Source of the DNA: Oscillospiraceae bacterium | Lineage (GTDB): Bacteria > Bacillota > Clostridia > Oscillospirales > Oscillospiraceae | DNA: 64,000 bases | Assembly: GCA_902790375.1 (NCBI GenBank) | Contig: CADARY010000009.1 | Coordinates: 1-64,000 of the forward strand | Reading direction: 5' to 3' | In this document: positions 16,084 through 25,995 of the stretch, in pieces | Position numbering within the stretch: the stretch's first letter is position 1 | How the letters are laid out: each line of letters starts with the position of its first letter | Notes under the pieces: model-generated | Databases searched by the model: none | Told to the model about the DNA's origin: nothing | What the model saw: only the letters and a program-made list of their open reading frames with translations | Translations under genes and position numbers: made by a program

Positions 16084-17649
16084 ATGAATGTGAAACTTCT
16101 TTTCTCCGGCGTGAGCTCCGCCTGCTTTGAGCTGGAAAACAGCCTGCCCTACTACGCCCCGGAGAAATTTAAGGTTCTCCTGAACGGTCAGGAGCAATAT
16201 GAATGCGAAAGCAATGTGTTCTCTCTCTACTCCCTGCAGCCCGACACGGACTATGAAGTGCGAGTGAAGGGCTCGAGCATCGAAGGGGCGCTGCGCTTTC
16301 ATACAAAGGCTGAACGCTGCTGCCTGAACGTGCGCGATTTCGGCGCGGCGGGCGACGGCGTGCAGGACGATACGGAGGCGATACGCAGCGCCATCGGCTG
16401 CCTGCCTCCCGACAGCCGCCTGCTCTTCCCAGCGGGCGTCTACCTCACCCGGCCCCAGTTTCTCAAGAGCCATATCACCCTCGAATTCTGCGCGGGCGCG
16501 ACGCTTCTCGGCTGGACGGACCGGAACGCCTACAACATCCTCCCCGGCGTGGTGGAGGCGGCGGACGGAAAGCGTATGCACTTCGGCACCTGGGAGGGCA
16601 ACGCCGTCCCCGTTTACCAGTCCCTGCTCACCGCGCAGTATGCCGAGGACATCACCGTCATCGGCCCCGGCACGGTGGACGGCAACGCCCAGAACACGGA
16701 TTTCTGGACAAGCTTCCATACCTACCCGACCGGCAGGCCCCGCCTTCTGTTCTTCAACCGCTGCAAGGATGTGCGCGTGCACGGCATCCACGCCTGCAAC
16801 GCCGCCTCCTGGCAGATCCACCCCTACTTCTCCGAGAACCTCGGCTTCTACGATCTGCTGATCTCGGCACCGAAGCACAGCCCCAATACCGACGCGCTTG
16901 ACCCCGAGTGCTGCACGGATGTGCAGATCATCGGCTGCCGCTTCACGGTGGGGGACGACTGCATCGCCATCAAGTCCGGCAAGATCGACATCGGCCGCGA
17001 GTTCAATCAGCCCGCCATGCGCCATACGATCCACAACTGCCTCATGGAGTTCGGCCACGGGGCCATCACCCTCGGCAGCGAGATCGGCGCGGGCGTGAGG
17101 GATCTGACCGTTTCGCAGTGTTACTTCCGGGGCACGGACCGGGGCCTGCGTATCAAGAGCCGCCGCGGGCGCGGCAAAAACTGCCGCATCGACGGCGTGC
17201 GCTTTGACAATATCCGCATGGAGGGCGTGCTGACCCCCGTCGCCATCAATCTGTGGTACAACTGCTGCGATCCCGACCGCGAGAGCGAATATGTCTGGTC
17301 GCGCGAGCATCTGCCGGTGGACGACCGGACGCCCTATATGGGCGCCTTCCGCTTCACAAACCTCACCTGCACCGGCGCGGAGGTCGCGGCCTGCTATATC
17401 GACGGTCTGCCCGAGGCCCCCATCGGCGAGGTCAGCTTTGAGAATGTCTCCGTCAGCTTCTCGCCCGACGCGAAGCCCGGCATCCCCATCATGGAAAACT
17501 TCGCCAAACAGCGCTGCCGCCTCGGCATGTACTTTGACAACGTCCGGCACATCCGCCTCAAGGACGTGCGCATCGAGGGCGCCGAGGGCGAAGCCCTGCT
17601 GGCAGACCACTATGAGAAACTGGAAAAAGAACATTTTTGTGAGGGCTGA
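16084..17649 (+). CDS. glycoside hydrolase family 28 (polygalacturonase-type), apparently cytoplasmic
   Basis: 521 residues. About 75 N-terminal residues look fibronectin-III-like, then a beta-helix begins at FGAAGDGVQDDTEAI. All GH28 signatures are present: NTDALD, GDDCIAIKSG with the paired Asp, GHGAITLGSEIG and RIKSRRGRG. The enzyme should hydrolyse alpha-1,4 galacturonosidic bonds by inversion; endo, exo or rhamnogalacturonan preference cannot be read from sequence. There is no signal peptide, so action on imported oligosaccharides is expected. The GH105 gene starts 2 bp after its stop. Confidence 0.93.
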   Translation: MNVKLLFSGVSSACFELENSLPYYAPEKFKVLLNGQEQYECESNVFSLYSLQPDTDYEVRVKGSSIEGALRFHTKAERCCLNVRDFGAAGDGVQDDTEAIRSAIGCLPPDSRLLFPAGVYLTRPQFLKSHITLEFCAGATLLGWTDRNAYNILPGVVEAADGKRMHFGTWEGNAVPVYQSLLTAQYAEDITVIGPGTVDGNAQNTDFWTSFHTYPTGRPRLLFFNRCKDVRVHGIHACNAASWQIHPYFSENLGFYDLLISAPKHSPNTDALDPECCTDVQIIGCRFTVGDDCIAIKSGKIDIGREFNQPAMRHTIHNCLMEFGHGAITLGSEIGAGVRDLTVSQCYFRGTDRGLRIKSRRGRGKNCRIDGVRFDNIRMEGVLTPVAINLWYNCCDPDRESEYVWSREHLPVDDRTPYMGAFRFTNLTCTGAEVAACYIDGLPEAPIGEVSFENVSVSFSPDAKPGIPIMENFAKQRCRLGMYFDNVRHIRLKDVRIEGAEGEALLADHYEKLEKEHFCEG

Positions 17650-17651
17650 AC

Positions 17652-18782
17652 ATGTACGAAAAAATTGACGCCTATGTCCTGAGTCTGATCGAGAAATCCT
17701 CCCCCTCCTGCACGGCCTGGAACATCGAGAGCGTGCGCGAGGGCAGGCCTGCCTCCTGGAACTATATCGACGGCTGCATGATCACGGCCCTGCTTGCCAT
17801 GAGCGAGATTACCGGCGATGCGCGCTACTTTGACTTTGCCGAGGGCTTTATCGACTGGTTCGTCATGGACGACGGCAGCATTCGTACCTATGAGCGCAGC
17901 AAATACAATCTGGACGATATCAACGAGGGCCGCGTCCTCTTCACGCTCTATGAGAAGACCGGCAAGGAAAAATATAAAAAAGCGGCCGAAACCCTGTATC
18001 AGCAGATCAGGGAACAGCCGCGCACCTTCGAGGGGAACTTCTGGCACAAGGCCATCTACCCCAACCAGGTGTGGCTGGACGGCCTGTATATGGCTCAGCC
18101 CTTCTATGCCCTGTATGTGAAGAACTTCGGGGACGGGGACTACAGCGATACCCTGGGCCAGATCGAGAATGTGCGCTGGCACATGTTCGACGAAAACAAA
18201 AAGCTCTGCTATCACGGCTATGACGCAAGCCGCAAGGCCTTCTGGGCAGACCCGGTGACCGGGCTTTCCAAAAACTTCTGGCTCAGGAGCATCGGCTGGT
18301 ACGCCGTGGCGCTGGCCGACCTCTGCGAAATTCTCCCCGCAGGGGAGGCGAAGCGCCGCCTGGAGGAGATCTTCCGGGAGCTCATGGCAGGCGCTCGGCA
18401 GTATGCCGATCCCGCGACCGGCCTTTACTGGCAGGTGCCCGACCAGGGCGGGCGCGAGGGCAACTACCTCGAGACCAGCGGCAGCAGCATGCTGGCCTAC
18501 GCCATGCTCAAGGGCGCAAGGCTCGGCATCCTGGACAAAAGCTATGCCGCGCAAGGCGAGAAGACCTTCCGCGGCATCGTGGAAAAATATCTGTCCTTCA
18601 AGGACGGGGAGCTGAATCTCGGCGGCATCTGCCTTGTGGCAGGCCTCGGCCCGGAGAATAACCGGCGGCGGGACGGCTCCTACGAATACTACATCTCCGA
18701 GCCGGTGGTGGAGAACGACGCCAAGGGCGTGGCTCCCTTCGTGCTGTGCTATACGGAGATCAAGCGTCTGCCGCAGGGCTGA
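17652..18782 (+). CDS. glycoside hydrolase family 105 (unsaturated rhamnogalacturonyl/galacturonyl hydrolase)
   Basis: 376 residues with the alpha/alpha-barrel motifs of GH105: WNYIDGCMITALLAM, the catalytic-Asp motif NQVWLDGLYMAQPF, WLRSIGWYAVALADL and a C-terminal GSYEYYISEPVVENDAKGVAP. GH105 enzymes hydrate the unsaturated uronic acid at the end of lyase products and release 5-dehydro-4-deoxy-D-glucuronate, the substrate of KduI encoded downstream. No signal peptide, in line with the intracellular role known for the family. The start ATG is 2 bp after the GH28 stop. Confidence 0.93.
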   Translation: MYEKIDAYVLSLIEKSSPSCTAWNIESVREGRPASWNYIDGCMITALLAMSEITGDARYFDFAEGFIDWFVMDDGSIRTYERSKYNLDDINEGRVLFTLYEKTGKEKYKKAAETLYQQIREQPRTFEGNFWHKAIYPNQVWLDGLYMAQPFYALYVKNFGDGDYSDTLGQIENVRWHMFDENKKLCYHGYDASRKAFWADPVTGLSKNFWLRSIGWYAVALADLCEILPAGEAKRRLEEIFRELMAGARQYADPATGLYWQVPDQGGREGNYLETSGSSMLAYAMLKGARLGILDKSYAAQGEKTFRGIVEKYLSFKDGELNLGGICLVAGLGPENNRRRDGSYEYYISEPVVENDAKGVAPFVLCYTEIKRLPQG

Positions 18783-19519
18783 TTTTGACGCTCTGCCCGT
18801 CCGGGGCCGCCGTATGCTGCTCGAGTATGCGCGCCTGAAAACGGGAGGGGGACATGCCGTATTTCTTCCGGAAGACCTTGGAGAAGTACAGCGGCTCCCG
18901 AAAACCGCACAGGTGCGCCACATCGGAGATGTTGACGAGCCCTCCCTCCGCGCCCGCAAGGCGCTCCGCCGCGGCCTGCAGGCGGGTGTCCACCAGAAAC
19001 TGGTGCGGCGTCACCCCGACCTCGCGCTTGAAGAGCTTGCGCAGATAGTCGTAATTGAAGTGCAGCGAGCGCAGGTACTGGTCCAGCTCAAAGTTCTCGT
19101 CGGGGTAGCTCAGGACGATGCTGTTCATGATCTCATCGACTATGGGATTGCGCAGCGGCGCGTTCAGCCCGTCGAGGATGAGCCCCACGATGAGGTTTGC
19201 ATAGGCGGAGAGAACCATACTCTGCCGCCCCGGGTTCAGCCCGAAATGATAAAAGGCCGCGGAAAAGGCGTCCAGCAGGAAATGGTTGCCGTCATCCCGG
19301 ATCAGGGTGGATGTTGGTAAAGCCCAAAGCGCTCTCATTCTGATGATAAAGAAGCGGCGGGATTGCGACCACGTCGCCGGTCTGATAGGCGATCTCGCCG
19401 CCGTCAAAGCTCAGCAGCCCGCTCCCGCTGGTGCAGTAGATGAACTCCCAGCTGCTGTGCGCATGCCGGGAAACCGAAAAAGTAATCAGGTGTTTACCCG
19501 CGTAGATGATTTCATTCAT
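18760..19519 (-). pseudogene. AraC family regulator split by a one-base frameshift
   Basis: The N-terminal cupin part (MNEIIYAGKHL to QNESALGFTNIH, 19519 leftwards) ends at a stop soon after 19300. The C-terminal DNA-binding part (from LIRDDGNHFLLDAF, with FNYDYLRKLFKREVGVTPHQFL and VAHLCGFREPLYFSKVFRKKYGMSPSRFQ) lies in another frame. Removing one base from the GGG at 19305-19307 joins the two as GFTNIHLIRDDG. The start at 19519 has an AGAGGAG binding site. It is divergent from the ATPase/kdu operon, which it probably regulated. The break may be real or a sequencing error. Confidence 0.85.
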
Positions 19520-19611
19520 AGACAACCGCGCTCCTCTCGCAGTCCATCTTAGCAAAAATTATCCGTTTTGTCCATATCAATGTATTCTTACACGATCAAG
19601 GGGGATAAAAA

Positions 19612-20691
<1,080 letters not shown>

Positions 20692-20702
20692 GGAGGAGCA
20701 GT

Positions 20703-21506
20703 ATGGACATCCGCTATTCCGCGAGCCCCAACGACGTAAAGCGCTATACCACGGAGGAGCTGCGCAGGGAGTTTCTGATCGAGAATCTCTATGAGGCAGA
20801 CAGCGTGGTCGCCGTCTACAGCCATGTCGACCGTATGGTCACCCTCGGCTGCATGCCCGTGCACGAGACCGTGTCCATCGACAAGGGCATCGACATCTGG
20901 GCAAACTTCGGCACGAAGTATTTCCTCGAGCGCCGCGAGATCGGCATCTTCAACATCGGCGGCGCGGGCTCCATCCGGGTCGATGGCAAGGTATACGAGC
21001 TCGGCTATAAGGACTGCCTGTACATCACCATGGGCGCGAAGGAAGTGCTCTTCGCAAGCGCCGACCCCGCTCATCCCGCGAAGTTCTACATGGTCTCCGC
21101 CCCGGCGCACCGCAGCTATGAGACACGGCTTCTCAAGCTGGCCGACGCCAACAAGCGCCCCACCGGCGAAATGGAGACCTCCAACAAGCGCACCATCAAC
21201 CAGTTCATCCACCCCGCCGTTCTGCCCGGCAGCGTCTGGAACACCATGCCCGCCCACACGCACGAGCGGCGCATGGAGATCTATATGTATTTTGAAGTGC
21301 CCGAGCATCAGGTGGTCTTCCACATGATGGGCCAGGGCCAGGAGACCCGCCACATCGTCATGCAGAACGAACAGGCGGTCATCTCCCCCTCCTGGTCGAT
21401 CCACTCCGGCGCCGGCACCTCGAACTATACCTTTATCTGGGCCATGGGCGGCGAGAACCAGGAGTTCGACGACATGGACAACATCCCCACCGAGAACCTG
21501 AAATAA
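20703..21506 (+). CDS. kduI: 5-dehydro-4-deoxy-D-glucuronate isomerase
   Basis: 267 residues, near the usual 275-280. Converts 5-dehydro-4-deoxy-D-glucuronate (the GH105 product) to 3-deoxy-D-glycero-2,5-hexodiulosonate. The cupin metal site is visible as MPAHTHERRMEIYMYFEVPE with His/Glu ligands, and family blocks IDIWANFGTKYFLERREIGIFNIGG and SPSWSIHSGAGTSNYTFIWAMGGEN are intact. It follows the ATPase by 11 bp with AAGGAGGAG as binding site, and precedes its pathway partner KduD. Confidence 0.95.
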   Translation: MDIRYSASPNDVKRYTTEELRREFLIENLYEADSVVAVYSHVDRMVTLGCMPVHETVSIDKGIDIWANFGTKYFLERREIGIFNIGGAGSIRVDGKVYELGYKDCLYITMGAKEVLFASADPAHPAKFYMVSAPAHRSYETRLLKLADANKRPTGEMETSNKRTINQFIHPAVLPGSVWNTMPAHTHERRMEIYMYFEVPEHQVVFHMMGQGQETRHIVMQNEQAVISPSWSIHSGAGTSNYTFIWAMGGENQEFDDMDNIPTENLK

Positions 21507-21539
21507 TCAAAAGAAATTATTTTTGGAGGAATGATTAAC

Positions 21540-22340
21540 ATGGACATGATGAACAAATTCTCTCTGGAAGGCAAAGTAGCCCTCGTCACCGGCGCGTCCC
21601 ATGGCATCGGCATGGCGATCGCCGAGGCGTTTGCCTCCTGCGGCGCGAAGATCTGCTTCAACTGCTCCAGCGAGGGCTCCAAAGCCAAGGCCATCGAAGC
21701 CTACAAGGCCAAGGGTATCGACGCCCACGGTTATGTCTGCGACGTCTGCGACGAGGAGGCCGTCAAGGCTCTCGTAGCGCAGATCAGGGAAGAAGTCGGC
21801 GTCATCGACATTCTGGTGAACAACGCCGGCATCATCAAGCGCATCCCCATGCTTGAGATGAGCGCCGAGGATTTCCGCAAGGTCATCGACGTCGACCTGA
21901 ACGCCCCCTTCATCGTCTCCAAGGCCGTTATCCCCGGCATGATCGAGAAGGGCCACGGCAAGATCATCAACATCTGCTCCATGATGAGCGAGCTCGGCCG
22001 TGAGACCGTCTCCGCCTACGCCGCCGCAAAGGGCGGTCTGAAAATGCTGACCCGCAACATCTGCTCCGAGTACGGCGAACACAACATCCAGTGCAACGGC
22101 ATCGGCCCCGGCTACATCGCCACCAGCCAGACCGCGCCTCTGCGCGAGCGCCAGCCCGACGGCAGCCGTCATCCCTTCGATCAGTTCATCATCGCCAAGA
22201 CCCCCGCTGCCCGCTGGGGCGAGGCCGAGGATCTGATGGGCCCCGCCGTCTTCCTCGCCTCCGATGCCTCCAACTTTGTCAACGGCCACATCCTCTATGT
22301 GGACGGCGGCATCCTCGCCTACATCGGCAAGCAGCCGTAA
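21540..22340 (+). CDS. kduD: KduD-like short-chain dehydrogenase (2-dehydro-3-deoxy-D-gluconate 5-dehydrogenase / gluconate 5-dehydrogenase)
   Basis: 266 residues. Classical SDR: cofactor motif TGASHGIG near residue 20, NNAG, catalytic Ser in ICSMMSELG and the YAAAKGG catalytic Tyr-Lys. The next step after KduI is reduction of 3-deoxy-2,5-hexodiulosonate to KDG, so the position strongly suggests KduD; gluconate 5-dehydrogenases share the fold and cannot be excluded by sequence alone. The ATG at 21540 is 10 bases after GGAGG; the ATG at 21531 is too close to it. An almost identical leader (GGAGG..TGATTAACATGG) precedes the KDG kinase at 23888. Confidence 0.88.
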   Translation: MDMMNKFSLEGKVALVTGASHGIGMAIAEAFASCGAKICFNCSSEGSKAKAIEAYKAKGIDAHGYVCDVCDEEAVKALVAQIREEVGVIDILVNNAGIIKRIPMLEMSAEDFRKVIDVDLNAPFIVSKAVIPGMIEKGHGKIINICSMMSELGRETVSAYAAAKGGLKMLTRNICSEYGEHNIQCNGIGPGYIATSQTAPLRERQPDGSRHPFDQFIIAKTPAARWGEAEDLMGPAVFLASDASNFVNGHILYVDGGILAYIGKQP

Positions 22341-23120
22341 GTGAATATCTGCAGTTTTGCTGCGCACGACGCGCCGGTCATAGGTTACCTCCAGGACGAC
22401 CATGATCGGCTCGTCGCGCATAAAAAACGCCCCGCCGTTGTCATCTGCGCCGGCGGCGCGTACCGCTGGCTCTCCCCGCGGGAGAAGGATCCCGTGGCCC
22501 TGCGCTTTCTGGCCATGGGCTACCATGCCTTTCTGATCGAGTACTCGGTCGGGGAGCGGGCAGGGGAGCTGCGTCCCCTGCGGGAGCTTGCCGAGGCGGT
22601 GCGCATCATCCGCCGGAGAGCGGGGGAGTGGCACATCGAGCCGGAGCATATCGCAGTCCTGGGCTTTTCCGCCGGGGGGCACCTCGCCGCAAGCCTCGCC
22701 GCGCTCTGGCACCGGCCGGAGCTGGGGCTTGAGGAGGACTGCCGGCCCGACGCGGCGGTACTGTGCTACCCCGTGATCACGACAGGGGAGTTCCGGCACG
22801 AGGAGTCCATCGAGCATGTGACAGGCGGCGACGAGAGGCTGCGGGAGCTGCTGAGCCTCGAAAACCAGGTCACGCCCCGCATGCCGCCCGCCTTTGTCTG
22901 GCACTGCACCGGGGATGAATCCGTGCCGGTGGAAAACACCCTCCTGCTCACCGCCGCCATGCAGCGGGCGAAGGTGGACTATGAGTGCCACCTCTTCTCC
23001 GGCGGCGCCCACGGCATCTCCGTCTGCAACCAGGAGGTGGAGACGCCTTATCCCGCCGCCTCGCGCTGGGTGGAGCTCTGTGAAGCCTGGCTCAACGCCC
23101 GGTTCGGGTTTGTGCCATGA
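22341..23120 (+). CDS. alpha/beta hydrolase, candidate carbohydrate acetylesterase
   Basis: 259 residues with an esterase/lipase catalytic layout: oxyanion region VVICAGGAYRWLS, nucleophile elbow GFSAGGHLAAS, Asp in GDESVPVENT and His in GGAHGISV. No signal peptide. The GTG start abuts the kduD stop directly (TAA then GTG), so translation must be coupled. In a pectin locus, an enzyme removing acetyl groups from galacturonate oligomers would be useful, and related intracellular acetyl xylan esterase-like proteins do this in other glycan loci; the substrate here is inference. Confidence 0.8.
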   Translation: MNICSFAAHDAPVIGYLQDDHDRLVAHKKRPAVVICAGGAYRWLSPREKDPVALRFLAMGYHAFLIEYSVGERAGELRPLRELAEAVRIIRRRAGEWHIEPEHIAVLGFSAGGHLAASLAALWHRPELGLEEDCRPDAAVLCYPVITTGEFRHEESIEHVTGGDERLRELLSLENQVTPRMPPAFVWHCTGDESVPVENTLLLTAAMQRAKVDYECHLFSGGAHGISVCNQEVETPYPAASRWVELCEAWLNARFGFVP

Positions 23121-23204
23121 CGGCCCCTGTGGTCCGGGGAGCATACGTGTCTGCTGCGTAAACAAACGCCATCCATACAAAATTGAACCGAGGAGGAATA
23201 TCCC

Positions 23205-23846
23205 ATGAATGCCATGAACCAGAAGATCAGCGACATCGGCATTGTGCCGGTCATCAAGCTCAATCACCCTGAGCGCGATGCGGTGGGTCTGGCGAAGGCT
23301 CTGCTCGCGGGCGGCGTGCCCGTGGCGGAGGTCACCTTCCGCGCCGCCGGCGCTGACAAGGCCATCAAGCTCATGAAGGAAGCCTGCCCCGACATGCTCG
23401 TCGGCGCCGGCACCGTCACCACCACCGCGCACATCGACGCCGCGATCGCTGCGGGCGGCGACTTCATCGTCACCCCCGGCTTTGATCCGGAGCTTGTCGC
23501 CTACGCCCAGGAGAAGAACATCCCCATCTTCCCCGGCTGCACCACCGCAAGCGACTACCACCAGGCGCTCAAGTTCGGTCTGGAGCTCATCAAGTTCTTC
23601 CCGGCCGAGCAGTCCGGCGGCCTTGCCAAGATCAAGGCTCTGTCCGCGCCCTTCCCCCAGTTCAAGGTCATGCCCACCGGCGGCGTCAGCCTGAAAAACC
23701 TCAAAGAGTATATCTCCGCCCCCGTGATCGCAGCCTGCGGCGGCAGCTACATGGTCACCGCCGATCTCATTGACAACAACAAGTGGGATGAGATCACCGA
23801 GCTGTGCAAAAAGTCCAGAGAAATCATTGAAGAAGCCAGAAAGTAA
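23205..23846 (+). CDS. kdgA: KDPG/KHG aldolase (2-dehydro-3-deoxy-phosphogluconate aldolase)
   Basis: 213 residues, normal for the family. Class I aldolase: EVTFRAAGADKAI with the conserved Glu, GAGTV, and the Schiff-base Lys in ELIKFFPAEQSGG, followed by MPTGGVS. It cleaves KDPG to pyruvate and glyceraldehyde-3-phosphate, the last step of this pathway. GGAGGAATATCCC precedes the ATG. The gene is directly followed by the KDG kinase that supplies its substrate. The symbol eda would be equally suitable. Confidence 0.93.
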   Translation: MNAMNQKISDIGIVPVIKLNHPERDAVGLAKALLAGGVPVAEVTFRAAGADKAIKLMKEACPDMLVGAGTVTTTAHIDAAIAAGGDFIVTPGFDPELVAYAQEKNIPIFPGCTTASDYHQALKFGLELIKFFPAEQSGGLAKIKALSAPFPQFKVMPTGGVSLKNLKEYISAPVIAACGGSYMVTADLIDNNKWDEITELCKKSREIIEEARK

Positions 23847-23887
23847 GCATAAAACGTCTGTTCAATAATTTAGGAGGATTGATTAAC

Positions 23888-24899
23888 ATGGAACTGAATC
23901 TGCGTCCGAAGAAAGAATGCCGTTTTGACGCCGTATCCCTCGGCGAGGTCATGCTCCGCCTGGACCCGGGCGAGGGCCGCATCCGCACCGCGCGCTCCTT
24001 CCGTGCCTGGGAAGGCGGCGGCGAGTATAACGTCATCCGCGGCCTGCACAAGTGCTTCGGCATGGACACCGCCGTCATCACCGCCTTCGCCGACAACGAG
24101 GTCGGCAAGCTCATGAAGGATTTCATCGAGCAGGGCGGCGTGAACACCGATCTCATCTACTGGAAGAAGACCGACGGCATCGGCCGCATCTGCCGCAACG
24201 GCATCAACTTCTGATTTCGAGTACATCTTCGGCAAGCTCGGCGTGCGCTGGCTGCACACCGGCGGCATCTACGCGGCCCTGTCCGAGCAGGCCTGCGAGA
24301 CCGTCATCGCCGCCTGCAAGACCGCCAAGAAGTACGGCACCGTCGTCTCCTACGACCTCAACTACCGCCCCTCCATGTGGAGCGCCATCGGCGGCCTGGA
24401 CAAGGCCCGCGAGGTCAACCGCGAGGTCGCCAAGTATGTCGACGTCATGATCGGCAACGAGGAGGACTTCACCGCCTGCCTCGGCTTCGAGATCGAGGGC
24501 AACGACGCCAACCTCAAGGAGCTCAACATCGACGGCTACAAGAAGATGATCGGCAAGGCCGCCGAGACCTATCCCAACTTCAAGGTCGTGGCCACCACCC
24601 TCAGAACCGTGAAGACCGCCACCGTCAACGACTGGAAGGCCATCTGCTGGGCCGACGGCGAGATCTGGCAGTCCAACGAGTATAACGGCCTGGAGATCAT
24701 GGACCGTGTCGGCGGCGGCGACTCCTTCGCCTCCGGCCTCGTCTACGGCCTGATGACCACGGGCGACGCCGAAAAGGCCGTCAACTACGGCGCTGCCCAC
24801 GGCGCTCTCGCCATGACCACCCCGGGCGACACCTCCATGGCTTCCGTCAATGAGGTCGAGGCCATCATGGGCGGCGCCGGCGCGCGCGTAAAGCGTTAA
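23888..24899 (+). pseudogene. kdgK: 2-keto-3-deoxygluconate kinase (PfkB family), interrupted by an internal deletion with frameshift
   Basis: The first part (ELNLRPKKECRF to GRICRNGINF) stops at 24212-24214. The frame that continues with DFEYIFGKLGVRWLHTGG starts at 24213 and runs to the normal C-terminus, including DRVGGGDSFASGL, the PfkB catalytic motif. In intact relatives a segment of roughly 30 residues lies between these points, so it is not a simple one-base slip but an apparent loss of a non-multiple-of-three stretch. Binding site GGAGG and start match kduD. The product of either part alone should be inactive. An intact paralogue follows. Assembly error remains possible. Confidence 0.85.
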
Positions 24900-24904
24900 T
24901 TCCC

Positions 24905-25990
24905 ATGGAGCATCGCAATCCGCTTCTGCCCGACGTCACGTCGCAGAAGTTCATCACCTTCGGCGAGATCATGCTCCGCCTGACGCCGCCGAACTATGAG
25001 AAGATCCGGGTCGCGACGAGCTTCGAGGCAAGCTACGGCGGGAGCGAGGCAAACATCGCTCTCGCCCTGGCAAACCTCGGCATCGACAGCACCTTCTTCT
25101 CTGTCGTGCCCAACAACTCCCTCGGCAAAAGCGCCGTGCGCATGCTGCGCTCGAACGACGTCCACTGCACGCCCGTGATCCTCTCCACCCCGGAGGAGAC
25201 GCCCACCCACCGCCTCGGCACCTACTATCTGGAGACCGGCTACGGCATCCGCCCCAGCAAGGTGACCTATGACCGCAAGCACAGCGCCATCACGGAGTAT
25301 GACTTCTCCAAGGTGGATCTGGACGCGCTGCTCGCAGGCTTCAACTGGCTGCATCTGAGCGGCATCACCCCGGCCCTGTCGCCGAGCTGCGCCGACTTCA
25401 TCCTCGCGTGCATCAAGAAGGCGAAGGAGCTGGGGCTCACCGTGAGCTTTGACGGCAACTTCCGCTCCCGCCTCTGGACCTGGGACGAGGCCCGCGACTT
25501 CTGCACACAGTGCCTGCCCTATGTGGACGTGCTCTTCGGTATCGAGCCCTACCATCTCTGGCGGGATGAAAACGACCACAGCCGCGGCGATCTCAAGGAC
25601 GGCGTGCCCCTGCAGCCGAGCTATGAGCAGCAGGACGAGATCTTCCAGGCCTTCGTCCGGCGCTGGCCGAACATCAGGTGCATCGCGCGCCATGTGCGCT
25701 ATGCCCACTCCGGCAGCGAAAACAGCCTCATGGCCTACATGTGGTATCAGGGCCACACCTTCGAGAGTAAGCTCTTCACCTTCAACATCCTCGACCGTGT
25801 CGGCGGCGGAGACGCCTTTGCCAGCGGTCTGATCTATGCCATGATGAACGACTACAGGCCCATGGAGATGGTCAACTTCGCCGTGGCAAGCTCCGTTCTC
25901 AAGCATACCATCCACGGCGACGCCAACATCACCGACGATGCCAAAAGCATCCGCGCGCTGATGAATATGGACTATGATATCAAGAGGTGA
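24905..25990 (+). CDS. PfkB family sugar kinase, probable second KDG kinase
   Basis: 361 residues. It has the N-terminal FGEIMLRLTPP motif shared with KDG kinases, SYGGSEANIALALANLG, a middle FDGNFRSRLW and the catalytic C-terminal DRVGGGDAFASGL with its Asp. The broken kinase just upstream has corresponding motifs, so this is a paralogue. KDG to KDPG is the natural assignment in this operon. No ribosome binding site is visible before the ATG, which lies 5 bp after the preceding stop, so translation seems to depend on ribosomes finishing the upstream frame. The next gene starts 5 bp after its stop. Confidence 0.88.
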   Translation: MEHRNPLLPDVTSQKFITFGEIMLRLTPPNYEKIRVATSFEASYGGSEANIALALANLGIDSTFFSVVPNNSLGKSAVRMLRSNDVHCTPVILSTPEETPTHRLGTYYLETGYGIRPSKVTYDRKHSAITEYDFSKVDLDALLAGFNWLHLSGITPALSPSCADFILACIKKAKELGLTVSFDGNFRSRLWTWDEARDFCTQCLPYVDVLFGIEPYHLWRDENDHSRGDLKDGVPLQPSYEQQDEIFQAFVRRWPNIRCIARHVRYAHSGSENSLMAYMWYQGHTFESKLFTFNILDRVGGGDAFASGLIYAMMNDYRPMEMVNFAVASSVLKHTIHGDANITDDAKSIRALMNMDYDIKR

Positions 25991-25995
25991 TTCCA

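Noticed and set aside
14650..17634. Very long minus-strand open frame (994 codons) across the ABC/GH28 genes
   Set aside because: It is the antisense shadow of well-identified plus-strand genes. GC-rich codon use leaves the opposite strand free of stops, and the translation is low-complexity (His, Gly, Ala rich) with no known domain.
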